Source: Cerasicoccus sp. TK19100
GTDB taxonomy: Bacteria > Verrucomicrobiota > Verrucomicrobiia > Opitutales > Cerasicoccaceae
Reading direction: 5' to 3'
NCBI RefSeq assembly: GCF_027257155.1
Contig: NZ_JAPWDU010000009.1
Location: 62,001 to 126,000 of the forward strand
DNA: 64,000 bases
Positions 36,260 through 44,528 of the stretch are shown here, piece after piece. The notes beneath the pieces are model-generated. The model made no database searches, was not told the DNA's origin, and was given only the letters and a program-made list of their open reading frames with translations. Both the position numbers and the translations under genes were made by a program. How positions within the stretch are numbered: position 1 is the first letter of the stretch; each line of letters begins with the position of its first letter.

Positions 36260-37450
36260 CTACCCGATGCTGGGCACGCTGACTTCCAGCTCGACTTCCG
36301 CGTCGTAATCCACGCCGTCGAGGCCGAAGCCGAACAGGCGCAGGAATTCGCGTTGGTAGTCTTCGAAGTCGGTGAGGGATTTGAGGTTATCCGTGTTGAC
36401 GCCGGGCCAGATGGCTTTGACGGCTTCCTGGACATCTTCGCGCATTTCCCAGTCATCGACGCGGATCAGGCCCTTGTCGTCGGTGACGACGCCAGCGCTG
36501 CCGTAAATCTTTTCGCGGAACATGCGGTCCATCTGTTCGATGCAGCCTTCGTGGATGCCCTTTTCCTTCATCACCTTGAAGAGGATGGAAATGTAAAGCG
36601 GCACGACGGGGATCGCGGAGCTGGCCTGGGTGACGACGGCTTTGTTGACCGATACGTAGGCGTCGAAGCCGGCGATGCGGAGCTCGGCAGCGGTAGCTTC
36701 CAGGTGTTCCTTGGCCTTGCCGATGGTGCCTTCGCGGTAAATCGGGTAGGTGACCTCCGGTCCGATGTAGGAATAGGCGATAGCCTTGGCGCCGGGGGCG
36801 AGGGCGTCCGCGCCACGCAGGGCGTTCATCCATAGGGTCCAGTCTTCGCCACCCATGACCTTTTGGGTGTTGGCGATGTCTTCCTCGGTGGCGGGGGGGA
36901 GGGACACGTCGAGGATTTGCTCCTTGTCGGTGTCGACGGTTTTGGCGGTAAAGTCACCGCCGATCGGCTTGAGCACGCTCTTGAATTTCTCGCCGCTATC
37001 GGGATCGACGCGGATTGGCGAAGCCAGCGAGTAGATGACCATGTCGACCTGGCCGAGGTCGGCCTTGAGTTGCTCAATGGTCTGGCGGCGGATTTCGTGG
37101 GAAAAGGCGTCGCCGTTAATGCTCTTGGCATAGAGGCCGGCTTCGGTGGCGGCTTGCTCGAAGGCAACCGAGTTATACCAGCCTGCGGAGGCGGGGCGGC
37201 CCTTGTCGCTCGGGCGCTCGAAGAAGACCCCCAGCGTGTCGGCACCGCTGCCGAAGGCCGCCGCAATGCGCGTGGACAGCCCGTAGCCGGTGGAGGCGCC
37301 GATGATCAGCACTTTCTTCGGGCCGCCTACGATGGGGCCGCGCGACTTGACGAGGTCGATTTGCTCCTGCACGTGTTGCGCGCAGCCGGTCGGGTGGGAA
37401 GTCACGCAGATAAAGCCGCGGACGCGAGGTTTTACGGTGGTCATGCTCAT
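36260..37450 (-). CDS. fabV: Trans-2-enoyl-ACP/CoA reductase FabV
   Basis: This NADH-dependent enoyl reductase catalyses the last step of fatty acid elongation and is the triclosan-resistant alternative to FabI. It has 396 residues, the usual length. The family start KPRVRGFICVTSHPTGCAQH and the nucleotide-binding segment VLIIGASTGYGLS are present. The active-site Tyr-x8-Lys is seen in YREGTIGKAK. The first ATG (37450) is followed by another at 37444; either may be used. Confidence 0.95.
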   Translation of the reverse strand: MSMTTVKPRVRGFICVTSHPTGCAQHVQEQIDLVKSRGPIVGGPKKVLIIGASTGYGLSTRIAAAFGSGADTLGVFFERPSDKGRPASAGWYNSVAFEQAATEAGLYAKSINGDAFSHEIRRQTIEQLKADLGQVDMVIYSLASPIRVDPDSGEKFKSVLKPIGGDFTAKTVDTDKEQILDVSLPPATEEDIANTQKVMGGEDWTLWMNALRGADALAPGAKAIAYSYIGPEVTYPIYREGTIGKAKEHLEATAAELRIAGFDAYVSVNKAVVTQASSAIPVVPLYISILFKVMKEKGIHEGCIEQMDRMFREKIYGSAGVVTDDKGLIRVDDWEMREDVQEAVKAIWPGVNTDNLKSLTDFEDYQREFLRLFGFGLDGVDYDAEVELEVSVPSIG

Positions 37451-37552
37451 TGGAGAAGAGACTAAAGAGGCTGTGGTTCAGGTTTAAAGGTTAAAGATGC
37501 GCGTTGGATGTTTTGACTTTACTCAGCGAAACGGCTGGCGCTTGATCACAAT

Positions 37553-38494
37553 ATGCCATCTTTTATTTTGACTAAGGCAACGGAAGACTTGCGCGCCAAT
37601 CGACGGTCGACGCTCTGGGTGATCGGGGTTTGTGTCTTCATTTTCTTTATTAACTACAAGTATTTCTATAACATGACAACCGGGCCACATCCGGTTGAGC
37701 TGGTGGACTTAGAAAACCCGGGCCCGGTGCGATACGGAATTGCGGAAGGTGAGTTCATTCCGGTTGGTGAGAAGGTGCCGACGTTAAAGGTGTTGGGCCA
37801 AGAGAGTAATATTGGAGGCGCAATCGGTTGGTATTATGTTTTTCCAATCCGGGACCGTTTTTTGTTGGTCTATGCTGATGACTCTTTTGATGGGAAGCAG
37901 ATAAGTGGAAAGCTAACGGATATCCCAGACGATCTTGGCGACCTGTCGGAGGCCGTTCCAGGTTTGTATCCGGTTATGTTGGACGGATACGTTGATTATG
38001 CGCTCAGCATGAATTTGTTTCTGATAATTGCGTTGGTGGTGTTTCCAATAGCTCTGTTTATATTTGTTCTTCAGTCGGTTAAGGGTGCCAATCCGGGACG
38101 ACACGCGCATATTCGCAAGTTGGAGAGGCCGGGTGCGAAGAGCTTTTCGGTTGTCGATGAGATTGATCGAGAGATGGAGGTTGACCCTAACTTCGCTGAG
38201 GGGGACTGGCTATATGTGTCGGATAAGTGGGTGATTATCTTGCATGATGGTTTGAGAATTTACCCTCGTGAAGACCTCATTGCTTATGGTCTTGAAGGCG
38301 ACAAGGGTTCCCAGCACCTGATGTTTTATTCGCGCCATGCATCAATTGGAGATCCGATGCACCTGCCGCAGAAAGAGGTTGAGAAATTGTTCTCTCTTTT
38401 ACGTCAATCGGTTCCAGAAAAATTGGTGACTGACATTAAAACTTTCGGTAAGAAATGGGACCCGAGTAACCCGCCTGCGTTCAGAAATTCTTAA
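37553..38494 (+). CDS. Hypothetical membrane protein
   Basis: This 313-residue protein has two predicted transmembrane helices (STLWVIGVCVFIFFINYKYF near residue 20 and LFLIIALVVFPIALFIFVL near 150). A periplasmic domain lies between them and a cytoplasmic C-terminal domain with VDEIDREMEVDPNF follows. Base composition is lower in G+C than the flanking genes. Its stop overlaps the start of the next gene. No family is recognised. Confidence 0.65.
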   Translation: MPSFILTKATEDLRANRRSTLWVIGVCVFIFFINYKYFYNMTTGPHPVELVDLENPGPVRYGIAEGEFIPVGEKVPTLKVLGQESNIGGAIGWYYVFPIRDRFLLVYADDSFDGKQISGKLTDIPDDLGDLSEAVPGLYPVMLDGYVDYALSMNLFLIIALVVFPIALFIFVLQSVKGANPGRHAHIRKLERPGAKSFSVVDEIDREMEVDPNFAEGDWLYVSDKWVIILHDGLRIYPREDLIAYGLEGDKGSQHLMFYSRHASIGDPMHLPQKEVEKLFSLLRQSVPEKLVTDIKTFGKKWDPSNPPAFRNS

Positions 38495-38796
38495 TGACTA
38501 ACCCTAAAGGGCTCATGACTTCGATTTTTGCTTTAAAAAGATTTCTGCCCGGCGTGAGATTTGCCGTCGTGGTGAATGCCGGTTCGGTGAAAAGTCATTC
38601 CAGGAAATCCCTACCCAAGGCATTTATGAATGCCATCCATGAGCGAGTGGAAGAAGGCGACTTGCGTTCGGGCGTCATTTATGGAGTCGAGCAAAAGGGC
38701 GGGCTTACACTTGATTTTTCGCCTGGCTTTCCCGCCAAAGTGCGTCAGCCACTACTGAATTCCTGGCACATTCATAAACAACGGTATGTTGCCTAA
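38494..38796 (+). CDS. Small DUF3634-like protein
   Basis: This 100-residue protein has a basic core, VVVNAGSVKSHSRKSLPKAF, and the C-terminal pattern LDFSPGFPAKVRQPLLNSW, which fits the DUF3634 family. It starts at ATG 38494 within the stop codon of the preceding gene, so the two are coupled. A second ATG 21 bases in is possible. Function unknown. Confidence 0.6.
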   Translation: MTNPKGLMTSIFALKRFLPGVRFAVVVNAGSVKSHSRKSLPKAFMNAIHERVEEGDLRSGVIYGVEQKGGLTLDFSPGFPAKVRQPLLNSWHIHKQRYVA

Positions 38797-40886
38797 TTCG
38801 TCCGGTTGCGGACGCGGTTGTAGAGTTTGCGCCAGTTGTTGTCGCGGAGCTCGCTGAGGTATTCGATGAGCATTTCGCGGTATTTGACGTTTTCCTTGAT
38901 GTTGTCCTTGGGGTTGGCGGTGGACTCAAAGTAGTCGTAGAACTTCGTCTTGTTGACGTCCTCCAGGTCGCGTCGGGCGAAATTAATCATGTGCTGGACG
39001 AAGAGGCGGGTCTGGCGCTCGTAGTAGTCAGTGGTTTGCTTGCGGTCGGCCATGGCCTCCAGGTAATCGTCGTAAATGGAGCGCAGTTCGCGGTTGTTGT
39101 AGAAGGCGTTGTTGTTGTTGAGGTATTGGTAGAGGGCCAGGGAGTCGTCACTGAACTTGGTGACGAGGTCGTGCTGTCGCTGCCACTTAAACCAGTTGAT
39201 CTGCTCCCACTGGGTAACGGAATCGATGCGGTAGCCGAACCAGCGGACAATGGAGCCGTCGCGGCTGACCTCGTTGCGAAAGGCCTCCTCCTCGGCGAAG
39301 TTCGAGGGCTTGTCTTTTTTAACGTAAGTTGCCACGGCGATGACTTCGCCAGTGTCGAGGTTGATGATTGGGCTGCCGCTGTTGCCGGGGACGAATTTTG
39401 CGTCGATCTCAACGCGGTCGGGGCCAATGCCAAGCACCTCGCCGGTGACCTGAGTGACCACACCGCCACCGAGCTTGTTGCCCGGGACGACGACCGGGTC
39501 GCCGATGTTAGTGGACTCGTCGACGCTTTCGGCGGCGATCAGCGAGGCATGCGGTTCTTCGACGGCGATCATCGCGATGTCGTGTCCGATGGCACCGTAA
39601 ATTTCGCCAGCCTTGACGGGGGTGCCGTCGACGGTGCGAATACGCAGCTGGCGATGGCCGGTCAGCACGTGCTGGTTGGTTACGATAAAGTCGCGGCCAC
39701 GGATCTTACAAAAGAAGCCGGTGCCGACGCCCTGGTCGCCTTCGATGACGACAATGGCAGCCAGTTGCTCGGGGGTGAGGATGCTGCGCTCGGGCGCTTG
39801 TTCGGCCTCGACTTCATCCTGGATTTGCTCGCCGGGCAGTTGGGCCATCTCGACATTGGCACCAGCCACGCCGCTAGCGGGCGCTTCTTCGATCTCGGCA
39901 ATTGCGGGTGGGTTGGGCGTCTCGGTGGAGCGCGGCGTCGCAGTGATGTCATCGCTGTTGGAGGGGGCCATGGGGGTCCGCTCGGCGGGCACGGGCGGCA
40001 TTTCCAGCGAGCCGAAAACGACATTACTGGGGTCCATGCTAAAGAAGTCCGGGCGCGGGCGGTTCAGGGCTAGCTCGTCGTCACTCACCGCGACACCGAA
40101 CTCCGGCTGCATCAGCACCGTGATGTTGGTGTAGTCGCGCTCGTCGGCGCGCTCGGCCATGACTTTGACTATCGCCAGCGGTTCACGCGTTAGCCAAACG
40201 GCAACGCCGTCGCCCATGGAGGTGCGCCAGGTGAGGATATCGGTTGGAACGCCGGCAAGGGTTTCTTCGCCGATCCACCAGACGTCGCGAGGAAAATTCG
40301 CGGACTGCATCAGCCAGTCAGCCTTGTCTTCGAGGGCGGGTGCGATGTCGGGGTTCGAGGCCAGCAGCCACTCGGGGGCGGGGTCGTAGTTGAGCAGCAG
40401 GTAATTGTTTTCGCGGATGGCGTTGGCAAGCGCCTGGGTGGTCATTGGCAGTGGCGAGGACGAGTAGTGGTCCACGGCGTGGCGCTGCGGCGACCAGTAG
40501 TCGATCGACGTAAAGCTGCGGCCCGCACTGATGCTCAGGATCTCCTGGCGCAGGGAAAAGGGATCGCGCTTAAAGGCAGTGGAAAACAGCTTATAGCGCT
40601 TGGTGCGGGTCGAGCCGCCACCTTCTTGAAAAAGAAAGCTTTGTGACTTCTTCTGCTCCTCGTATACCACCACGCGGACGGCCCCTTGGGCGCGGTAGGT
40701 GGCACACTTTTCGTAGGTCTCGCGGGTGCGCAGGAGAATGGGTAAGCCATCGCGCGGCTGCTCGAAGATGGTTCGGGCCTGCGGGGTGGGGAGGTTCTCC
40801 GGGGTTGCTGGCGCCTGAGCATGGGCGGTGGTTGCCACGAGCGCGGCGGTAATCAACGACTGGAGAATGCGATGCACAGTTAACAT
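38793..40886 (-). CDS. Secreted trypsin-like serine protease
   Basis: This 697-residue protein has a signal peptide (HRILQSLITAALVATTAHAQ). The N-terminal half lacks a recognised family. The S1-type chymotrypsin-fold domain spans about residues 385-550, with the His in VTNQHVL, Asp in GHDIAMIAV and Ser in PGNSGSPI, so the triad is complete. A helical C-terminal region of 150 residues follows. No PDZ domain is evident, unlike DegP. The ATG at 40886 is preferred; 40901 is possible. Confidence 0.82.
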   Translation of the reverse strand: MLTVHRILQSLITAALVATTAHAQAPATPENLPTPQARTIFEQPRDGLPILLRTRETYEKCATYRAQGAVRVVVYEEQKKSQSFLFQEGGGSTRTKRYKLFSTAFKRDPFSLRQEILSISAGRSFTSIDYWSPQRHAVDHYSSSPLPMTTQALANAIRENNYLLLNYDPAPEWLLASNPDIAPALEDKADWLMQSANFPRDVWWIGEETLAGVPTDILTWRTSMGDGVAVWLTREPLAIVKVMAERADERDYTNITVLMQPEFGVAVSDDELALNRPRPDFFSMDPSNVVFGSLEMPPVPAERTPMAPSNSDDITATPRSTETPNPPAIAEIEEAPASGVAGANVEMAQLPGEQIQDEVEAEQAPERSILTPEQLAAIVVIEGDQGVGTGFFCKIRGRDFIVTNQHVLTGHRQLRIRTVDGTPVKAGEIYGAIGHDIAMIAVEEPHASLIAAESVDESTNIGDPVVVPGNKLGGGVVTQVTGEVLGIGPDRVEIDAKFVPGNSGSPIINLDTGEVIAVATYVKKDKPSNFAEEEAFRNEVSRDGSIVRWFGYRIDSVTQWEQINWFKWQRQHDLVTKFSDDSLALYQYLNNNNAFYNNRELRSIYDDYLEAMADRKQTTDYYERQTRLFVQHMINFARRDLEDVNKTKFYDYFESTANPKDNIKENVKYREMLIEYLSELRDNNWRKLYNRVRNRTN

Positions 40887-41041
40887 GATATCACGAAGCA
40901 TCCATTGTTTGGCAAGCTTCGGTGTTTATAGGAACAGCGGTGTGGCAGAAAAGTTTATCTTTGGTTTATTAGGTAAGATAGTAATAATAAGCTTGCGCTT
41001 GCCAATCCTGTGCTTATCGATACCCAACTTTCTTTTCCGAA

Positions 41042-41650
41042 ATGCCCGAAACACCCGACAACATTTACCAGATATTCGACCGCATGCTTCCGCGGGCCGA
41101 CCGCGAGTCGGCGCTCAAGCAGCGCTCGCATGTCTTTTGGTTGTTCGGCCTGAGTGGCTCGGGCAAGTCGACGTTGGCGGTCGCCCTGGAGCGCGAACTC
41201 TTCCAGCGTGGTCTCTTTGCCCAAGTGCTCGACGGCGATAATATCCGCAGCGGCCTGAACAAAGACCTCGGCTTTTCCGACGAAGACCGCCTGGAAAACA
41301 TCCGCCGCATCGGCGAGGTGGCCAAGCTGTTTAAGGACGCCGGCGTGATCACGATCACTTCCTTCATTTGCCCGAAGGAGGAGCTTCGCCAATTGGCTAA
41401 GGAGATCGTGGGCGACGAAGATTTTTCCGACATTTACGTGAAGGCCAGCTACGAGCGTTGCCAGGAGCGCGACCCGAAAGGCCTTTATAAGAAAGTACAG
41501 GCTGGCCAGGTGAAGCAATTTACCGGCAAGGACAGCGGCTTCGAAGAGCCTGCCGCGCCCGCGCTGATCATCGACACTGAAAACGAAACCATTGAACAAA
41601 GCGTGCAGCGGCTGCTCGACTACGTGTTGGCCCGCGTGAGCGCGAAATAA
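41042..41650 (+). CDS. cysC: Adenylylsulfate kinase
   Basis: This cytosolic enzyme phosphorylates APS to PAPS with ATP. It has 202 residues. The P-loop GLSGSGKST is followed by LDGDNIRSGLNKDLGFSDED, the APS kinase signature, and by YVKASYERCQERDPKGLY. It is the first gene of a cysC-cysD-cysN operon, 8 bases before cysD. Confidence 0.95.
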   Translation: MPETPDNIYQIFDRMLPRADRESALKQRSHVFWLFGLSGSGKSTLAVALERELFQRGLFAQVLDGDNIRSGLNKDLGFSDEDRLENIRRIGEVAKLFKDAGVITITSFICPKEELRQLAKEIVGDEDFSDIYVKASYERCQERDPKGLYKKVQAGQVKQFTGKDSGFEEPAAPALIIDTENETIEQSVQRLLDYVLARVSAK

Positions 41651-41658
41651 TTTTTCCC

Positions 41659-42576
41659 ATGGAACACAAAAGCTACCAGGTTAACCACCTCAAACAACTG
41701 GAGTCCGAGGCGATCTACATCCTGCGCGAAACCGCAGCGCAGTTTGAAAAGCCCGCGCTGCTTTTCTCGGGCGGCAAAGACTCAATCGTCATGGCATGGC
41801 TGGCGCGCAAGGCCTTTTACCCGGCCAAGCTTCCCTTCCCGCTGGTCCACGTGGACACCGGCCACAACTTCCCGGAGACGATCACCTACCGCGACGACTT
41901 CGTGGAGCAGATCAAGGCGAACCTCGTCGTCGGCCTCGTGCAGGACTCGATCGACCAGGGCCGCGTGCAGGAAGAAAAGGGCCCCAAGGCTAGCCGCAAT
42001 GCGCTGCAGACCGTGACCCTGCTCGACACGATTGAGCAGCATGGCTACGACGCCTGCCTCGGTGGTGGTCGCCGCGACGAAGAAAAGGCCCGCGCCAAGG
42101 AGCGCTTCTTCTCGCACCGTGACGAGTTTGGCCAGTGGGACCCGAAGAACCAGCGCCCCGAACTCTGGAATATTTTCAACGGCCGCAAGCAGCACGGCGA
42201 GCACTTCCGCGTGTTCCCGCTCTCCAACTGGACGGAGATGGACGTGTGGCAATACATCAAGGCCGAGGAAATTCCGCTGCCGAGCCTTTACTTCGCCTCC
42301 GAGCGCGATGTGTTCACCCGCGACGGCGTGATCCTCTCGCAGACGGACTTCATTACGATGCTGCCGGAAGAGCAAGCCACCGCCCGCAAGGAAGTGGTCC
42401 GCTTCCGCACAATTGGCGACGCCACCTGCACTGGTGCCGTGCTCTCCACTGCGGCCACCATTGACGACATCATTGAAGAAGTCGCTGCCGCCCGCCAAAC
42501 CGAGCGTGGCACCCGCTCCGATGACAAGCGCTCCGAAACCGCCATGGAAGACCGCAAAAAGCAGGGTTACTTTTAA
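41659..42576 (+). CDS. cysD: Sulfate adenylyltransferase subunit 2
   Basis: This is the small, PP-loop ATP sulfurylase subunit. With CysN it makes APS from ATP and sulfate. It has 305 residues. The PP-motif LLFSGGKDSIVMAWLA, HVDTGHNFPETI, GGGRRDEEKARAKER and the C-terminal GTRSDDKRSETAMEDRKKQG are all present. cysN should follow at once, but a four-helix-bundle gene intervenes. Confidence 0.96.
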   Translation: MEHKSYQVNHLKQLESEAIYILRETAAQFEKPALLFSGGKDSIVMAWLARKAFYPAKLPFPLVHVDTGHNFPETITYRDDFVEQIKANLVVGLVQDSIDQGRVQEEKGPKASRNALQTVTLLDTIEQHGYDACLGGGRRDEEKARAKERFFSHRDEFGQWDPKNQRPELWNIFNGRKQHGEHFRVFPLSNWTEMDVWQYIKAEEIPLPSLYFASERDVFTRDGVILSQTDFITMLPEEQATARKEVVRFRTIGDATCTGAVLSTAATIDDIIEEVAAARQTERGTRSDDKRSETAMEDRKKQGYF

Positions 42577-42588
42577 TATGTGCCTTTG

Positions 42589-43042
42589 TGCTTAGTGCTT
42601 GTTTCTTGGTTGCCCACTGAATGGAACGATGAAGATCACGAAATTTGAGGAGATTCAAAGTTGGCAGTTGGCCCGAGAATTAACCAAGCACGTTTATCGA
42701 GTATCAGCGAAAGGGGAATTTGCCAAAGACTGGGGACTGAAAGATCAAATACGCCGAGCATCGAGTTCCATAATGCATAACATTGCTGAGGGCTTTGATG
42801 GTGGTTCGAGAGCCGAATTTATTCGATTTCTTGGCTACGCGCAACGATCTGCAACTGAAGTCATGAGCGAACTCTACGTCGCATCGGACCAAGATTACAT
42901 TAGCAACGAAGAATTTAACGACCTTTATAATAGAGCTAGAACAGTCAGATCAAAAGTCGGTGGCTTCATAAAATATCTGAAGGAAATGGAATCCTAATCC
43001 ACCTGACTGAAACTAAGAACCAAGCACCAAGAACTAAAACAC
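42589..43042. repeat. Imperfect inverted repeats enclosing the four-helix-bundle gene
   Basis: GTGCTTAGTGCTTGTTTCTT at about 42589-42608 and the segment ACTAAGAACCAAGCACCAAG at about 43012-43031 are imperfect inverted relatives built of CTTGGT/ACCAAG units. They enclose the four-helix gene between cysD and cysN. Related CTTGG-rich arms recur around the terminator at 44402. Confidence 0.5.
42629..42997 (+). CDS. Four-helix-bundle protein (23S rRNA intervening-sequence type)
   Basis: This 122-residue helical protein of the bacterial four-helix-bundle/23S rRNA IVP family shows the hallmark RRASSSIMHNIAEGF, GSRAEFIRFLGYAQ and KVGGFIKYLKEM. The start is ATG 42629 (MKITKFEE). Its base composition is more AT-rich than cysD and cysN, which flank it on the same strand. 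Members are often found as stray insertions in operons. Its biochemical function is not settled. Confidence 0.85.
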   Translation: MKITKFEEIQSWQLARELTKHVYRVSAKGEFAKDWGLKDQIRRASSSIMHNIAEGFDGGSRAEFIRFLGYAQRSATEVMSELYVASDQDYISNEEFNDLYNRARTVRSKVGGFIKYLKEMES

Positions 43043-43049
43043 ATTTCCT

Positions 43050-44324
43050 ATGAGCGAAGAACGCGGATATTTAGACATGGACCTCCTCCGTTTTACGACG
43101 GCGGGTTCCGTTGACGACGGTAAGAGCACGCTGATTGGCCGACTCTTATACGACTCAAAAAACATTTTCGAAGACCAACTCGAAGCGGTCGAAACCAGCT
43201 CCAAGGCACGCGGCGATGAGCATGTGAACCTTGCGCTGCTGACCGATGGCCTGCGTGCTGAGCGCGAGCAGGGCATCACGATCGATGTGGCTTATCGTTA
43301 CTTTGCCACGCCGAAGCGTAAGTTCATCATCGCGGACACGCCGGGGCACATCCAATACACGCGCAACATGGTGACGGGTGCCTCGACGGCCAACCTCGCC
43401 ATCATCCTTATCGACGCGCGTAAAGGCGTGATTGAGCAGACTTGCCGCCACGCTTTTATCGCGAGCTTGCTGCGCATTCAGCACGTCGTGATTTGCGTGA
43501 ACAAAATGGACCTCGTGGACTGGAGCGAGAAGCGCTACGAAGAGATCATTAAGGACTTCAAGGACTTTGCCTCGCGCTTGGATAATGTGGTCGAAGTGAC
43601 CTTTATTCCGATCAGTGCGCTCGAAGGCGACAACGTCGTCGATAAGTCCAAGAACATGGACTGGTATCAGGGGCCGACGCTCATGTATCACCTGGAGCAC
43701 GTTTACGTGGGCCCCGACGCCAACCATATCGACGCGCGCTTCCCGGTGCAGTGGGTGGTCCGCCCGATGTCCAACGAGTGGCACGACTTCCGCGGTTACG
43801 CGGGCCGTGTGGCTGGTGGTGTGTTCAAGCCCGGCGACGACGTAGTCGTTCTGCCGAGCGGATTTAGCACCAAGGTCAAGGCGATCCATACGCTGGAAGG
43901 CGAGATCAAGGAAGCCTTCAATCCGCTGTCGGTGACGATGACGCTGGAGGACGAAATTGATATTTCGCGCGGCGACATGATCGCCAAGCCGAACAATCAG
44001 CCCAAAGTCGACCAAGACATCGAGGCGATGATCTGCTGGTTCTCCGAGAAGAAAAAGCTCAAGGGCCGCGAGAAGCTGGTGCTGCGCCACACGACCAAGG
44101 AAGTGAAGGCGATCGTGAAGGATGTCCGCTACAAGGTGAACATCAACACGCTGCACAAGATCGAGGACGACCTCGAATTCGGGCTCAACGACATTGGCCG
44201 CATTTGCCTGCGCACCTCGTCGCCGCTCTTCTACGACAGCTACTCGCGCAACCGCCAAACCGGCAGCTTCGTGCTCATCGACGAATTCTCGAACGAGACC
44301 GTCGCCGCGGGTATGATCCTGTAA
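43050..44324 (+). CDS. cysN: Sulfate adenylyltransferase subunit 1
   Basis: This is the GTPase subunit of ATP sulfurylase. It has 424 residues of the EF-Tu-like family. The P-loop [19 protein letters not shown] is followed by [12 protein letters not shown] and VNKMDLVDW. There is no fused APS kinase domain, consistent with the separate upstream cysC. Confidence 0.95.
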   Translation: MSEERGYLDMDLLRFTTAGSVDDGKSTLIGRLLYDSKNIFEDQLEAVETSSKARGDEHVNLALLTDGLRAEREQGITIDVAYRYFATPKRKFIIADTPGHIQYTRNMVTGASTANLAIILIDARKGVIEQTCRHAFIASLLRIQHVVICVNKMDLVDWSEKRYEEIIKDFKDFASRLDNVVEVTFIPISALEGDNVVDKSKNMDWYQGPTLMYHLEHVYVGPDANHIDARFPVQWVVRPMSNEWHDFRGYAGRVAGGVFKPGDDVVVLPSGFSTKVKAIHTLEGEIKEAFNPLSVTMTLEDEIDISRGDMIAKPNNQPKVDQDIEAMICWFSEKKKLKGREKLVLRHTTKEVKAIVKDVRYKVNINTLHKIEDDLEFGLNDIGRICLRTSSPLFYDSYSRNRQTGSFVLIDEFSNETVAAGMIL

Positions 44325-44329
44325 GGGGT

Positions 44330-44470
44330 GCTCTGGTTCTTCGTGCTTGGCTCTCGGTTAGGGCCAAGTGTGGAAACTCGAAAGCAGAATTACTTTTAAA
44401 AAGACGCGGTGTAATCCGCGTCTTTTTTTCCATTAGCACCAGGCACCGAGAACTGAGCACCAAAACACAA
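44330..44470. repeat. Imperfect inverted arms around the cys terminator
   Basis: CTTGG/ACCAAG-type sequences at about 44330-44365 and 44433-44465 are imperfect inverted copies on either side of the terminator at 44398-44429. They resemble the repeats enclosing the four-helix gene. Confidence 0.4.
44398..44429. terminator. Strong intrinsic terminator of the cys operon
   Basis: AGACGCGG (44402-44409) pairs perfectly with CCGCGTCT (44416-44423) over a 6-base loop. It is flanked by a run of A before and seven T after, so it can work in both directions. It lies 70 bases after the cysN stop. Confidence 0.85.
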
Positions 44471-44528
44471 GGATGCCCCCGCGCCTTTTGCATAGACTTG
44501 TGGCGCGGACTGATTTTTGATCAGGGCT

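Noticed and set aside
43155-44258. 367-codon antisense frame over cysN
   Set aside because: CysN is unambiguous on the other strand and the frame is rich in His/Val/Arg, as expected of a shadow.
41659-44324. Nodulation-type cysN/C fusion (NodQ)
   Set aside because: CysN ends at 424 residues without an APS kinase domain, and cysC is a separate gene.
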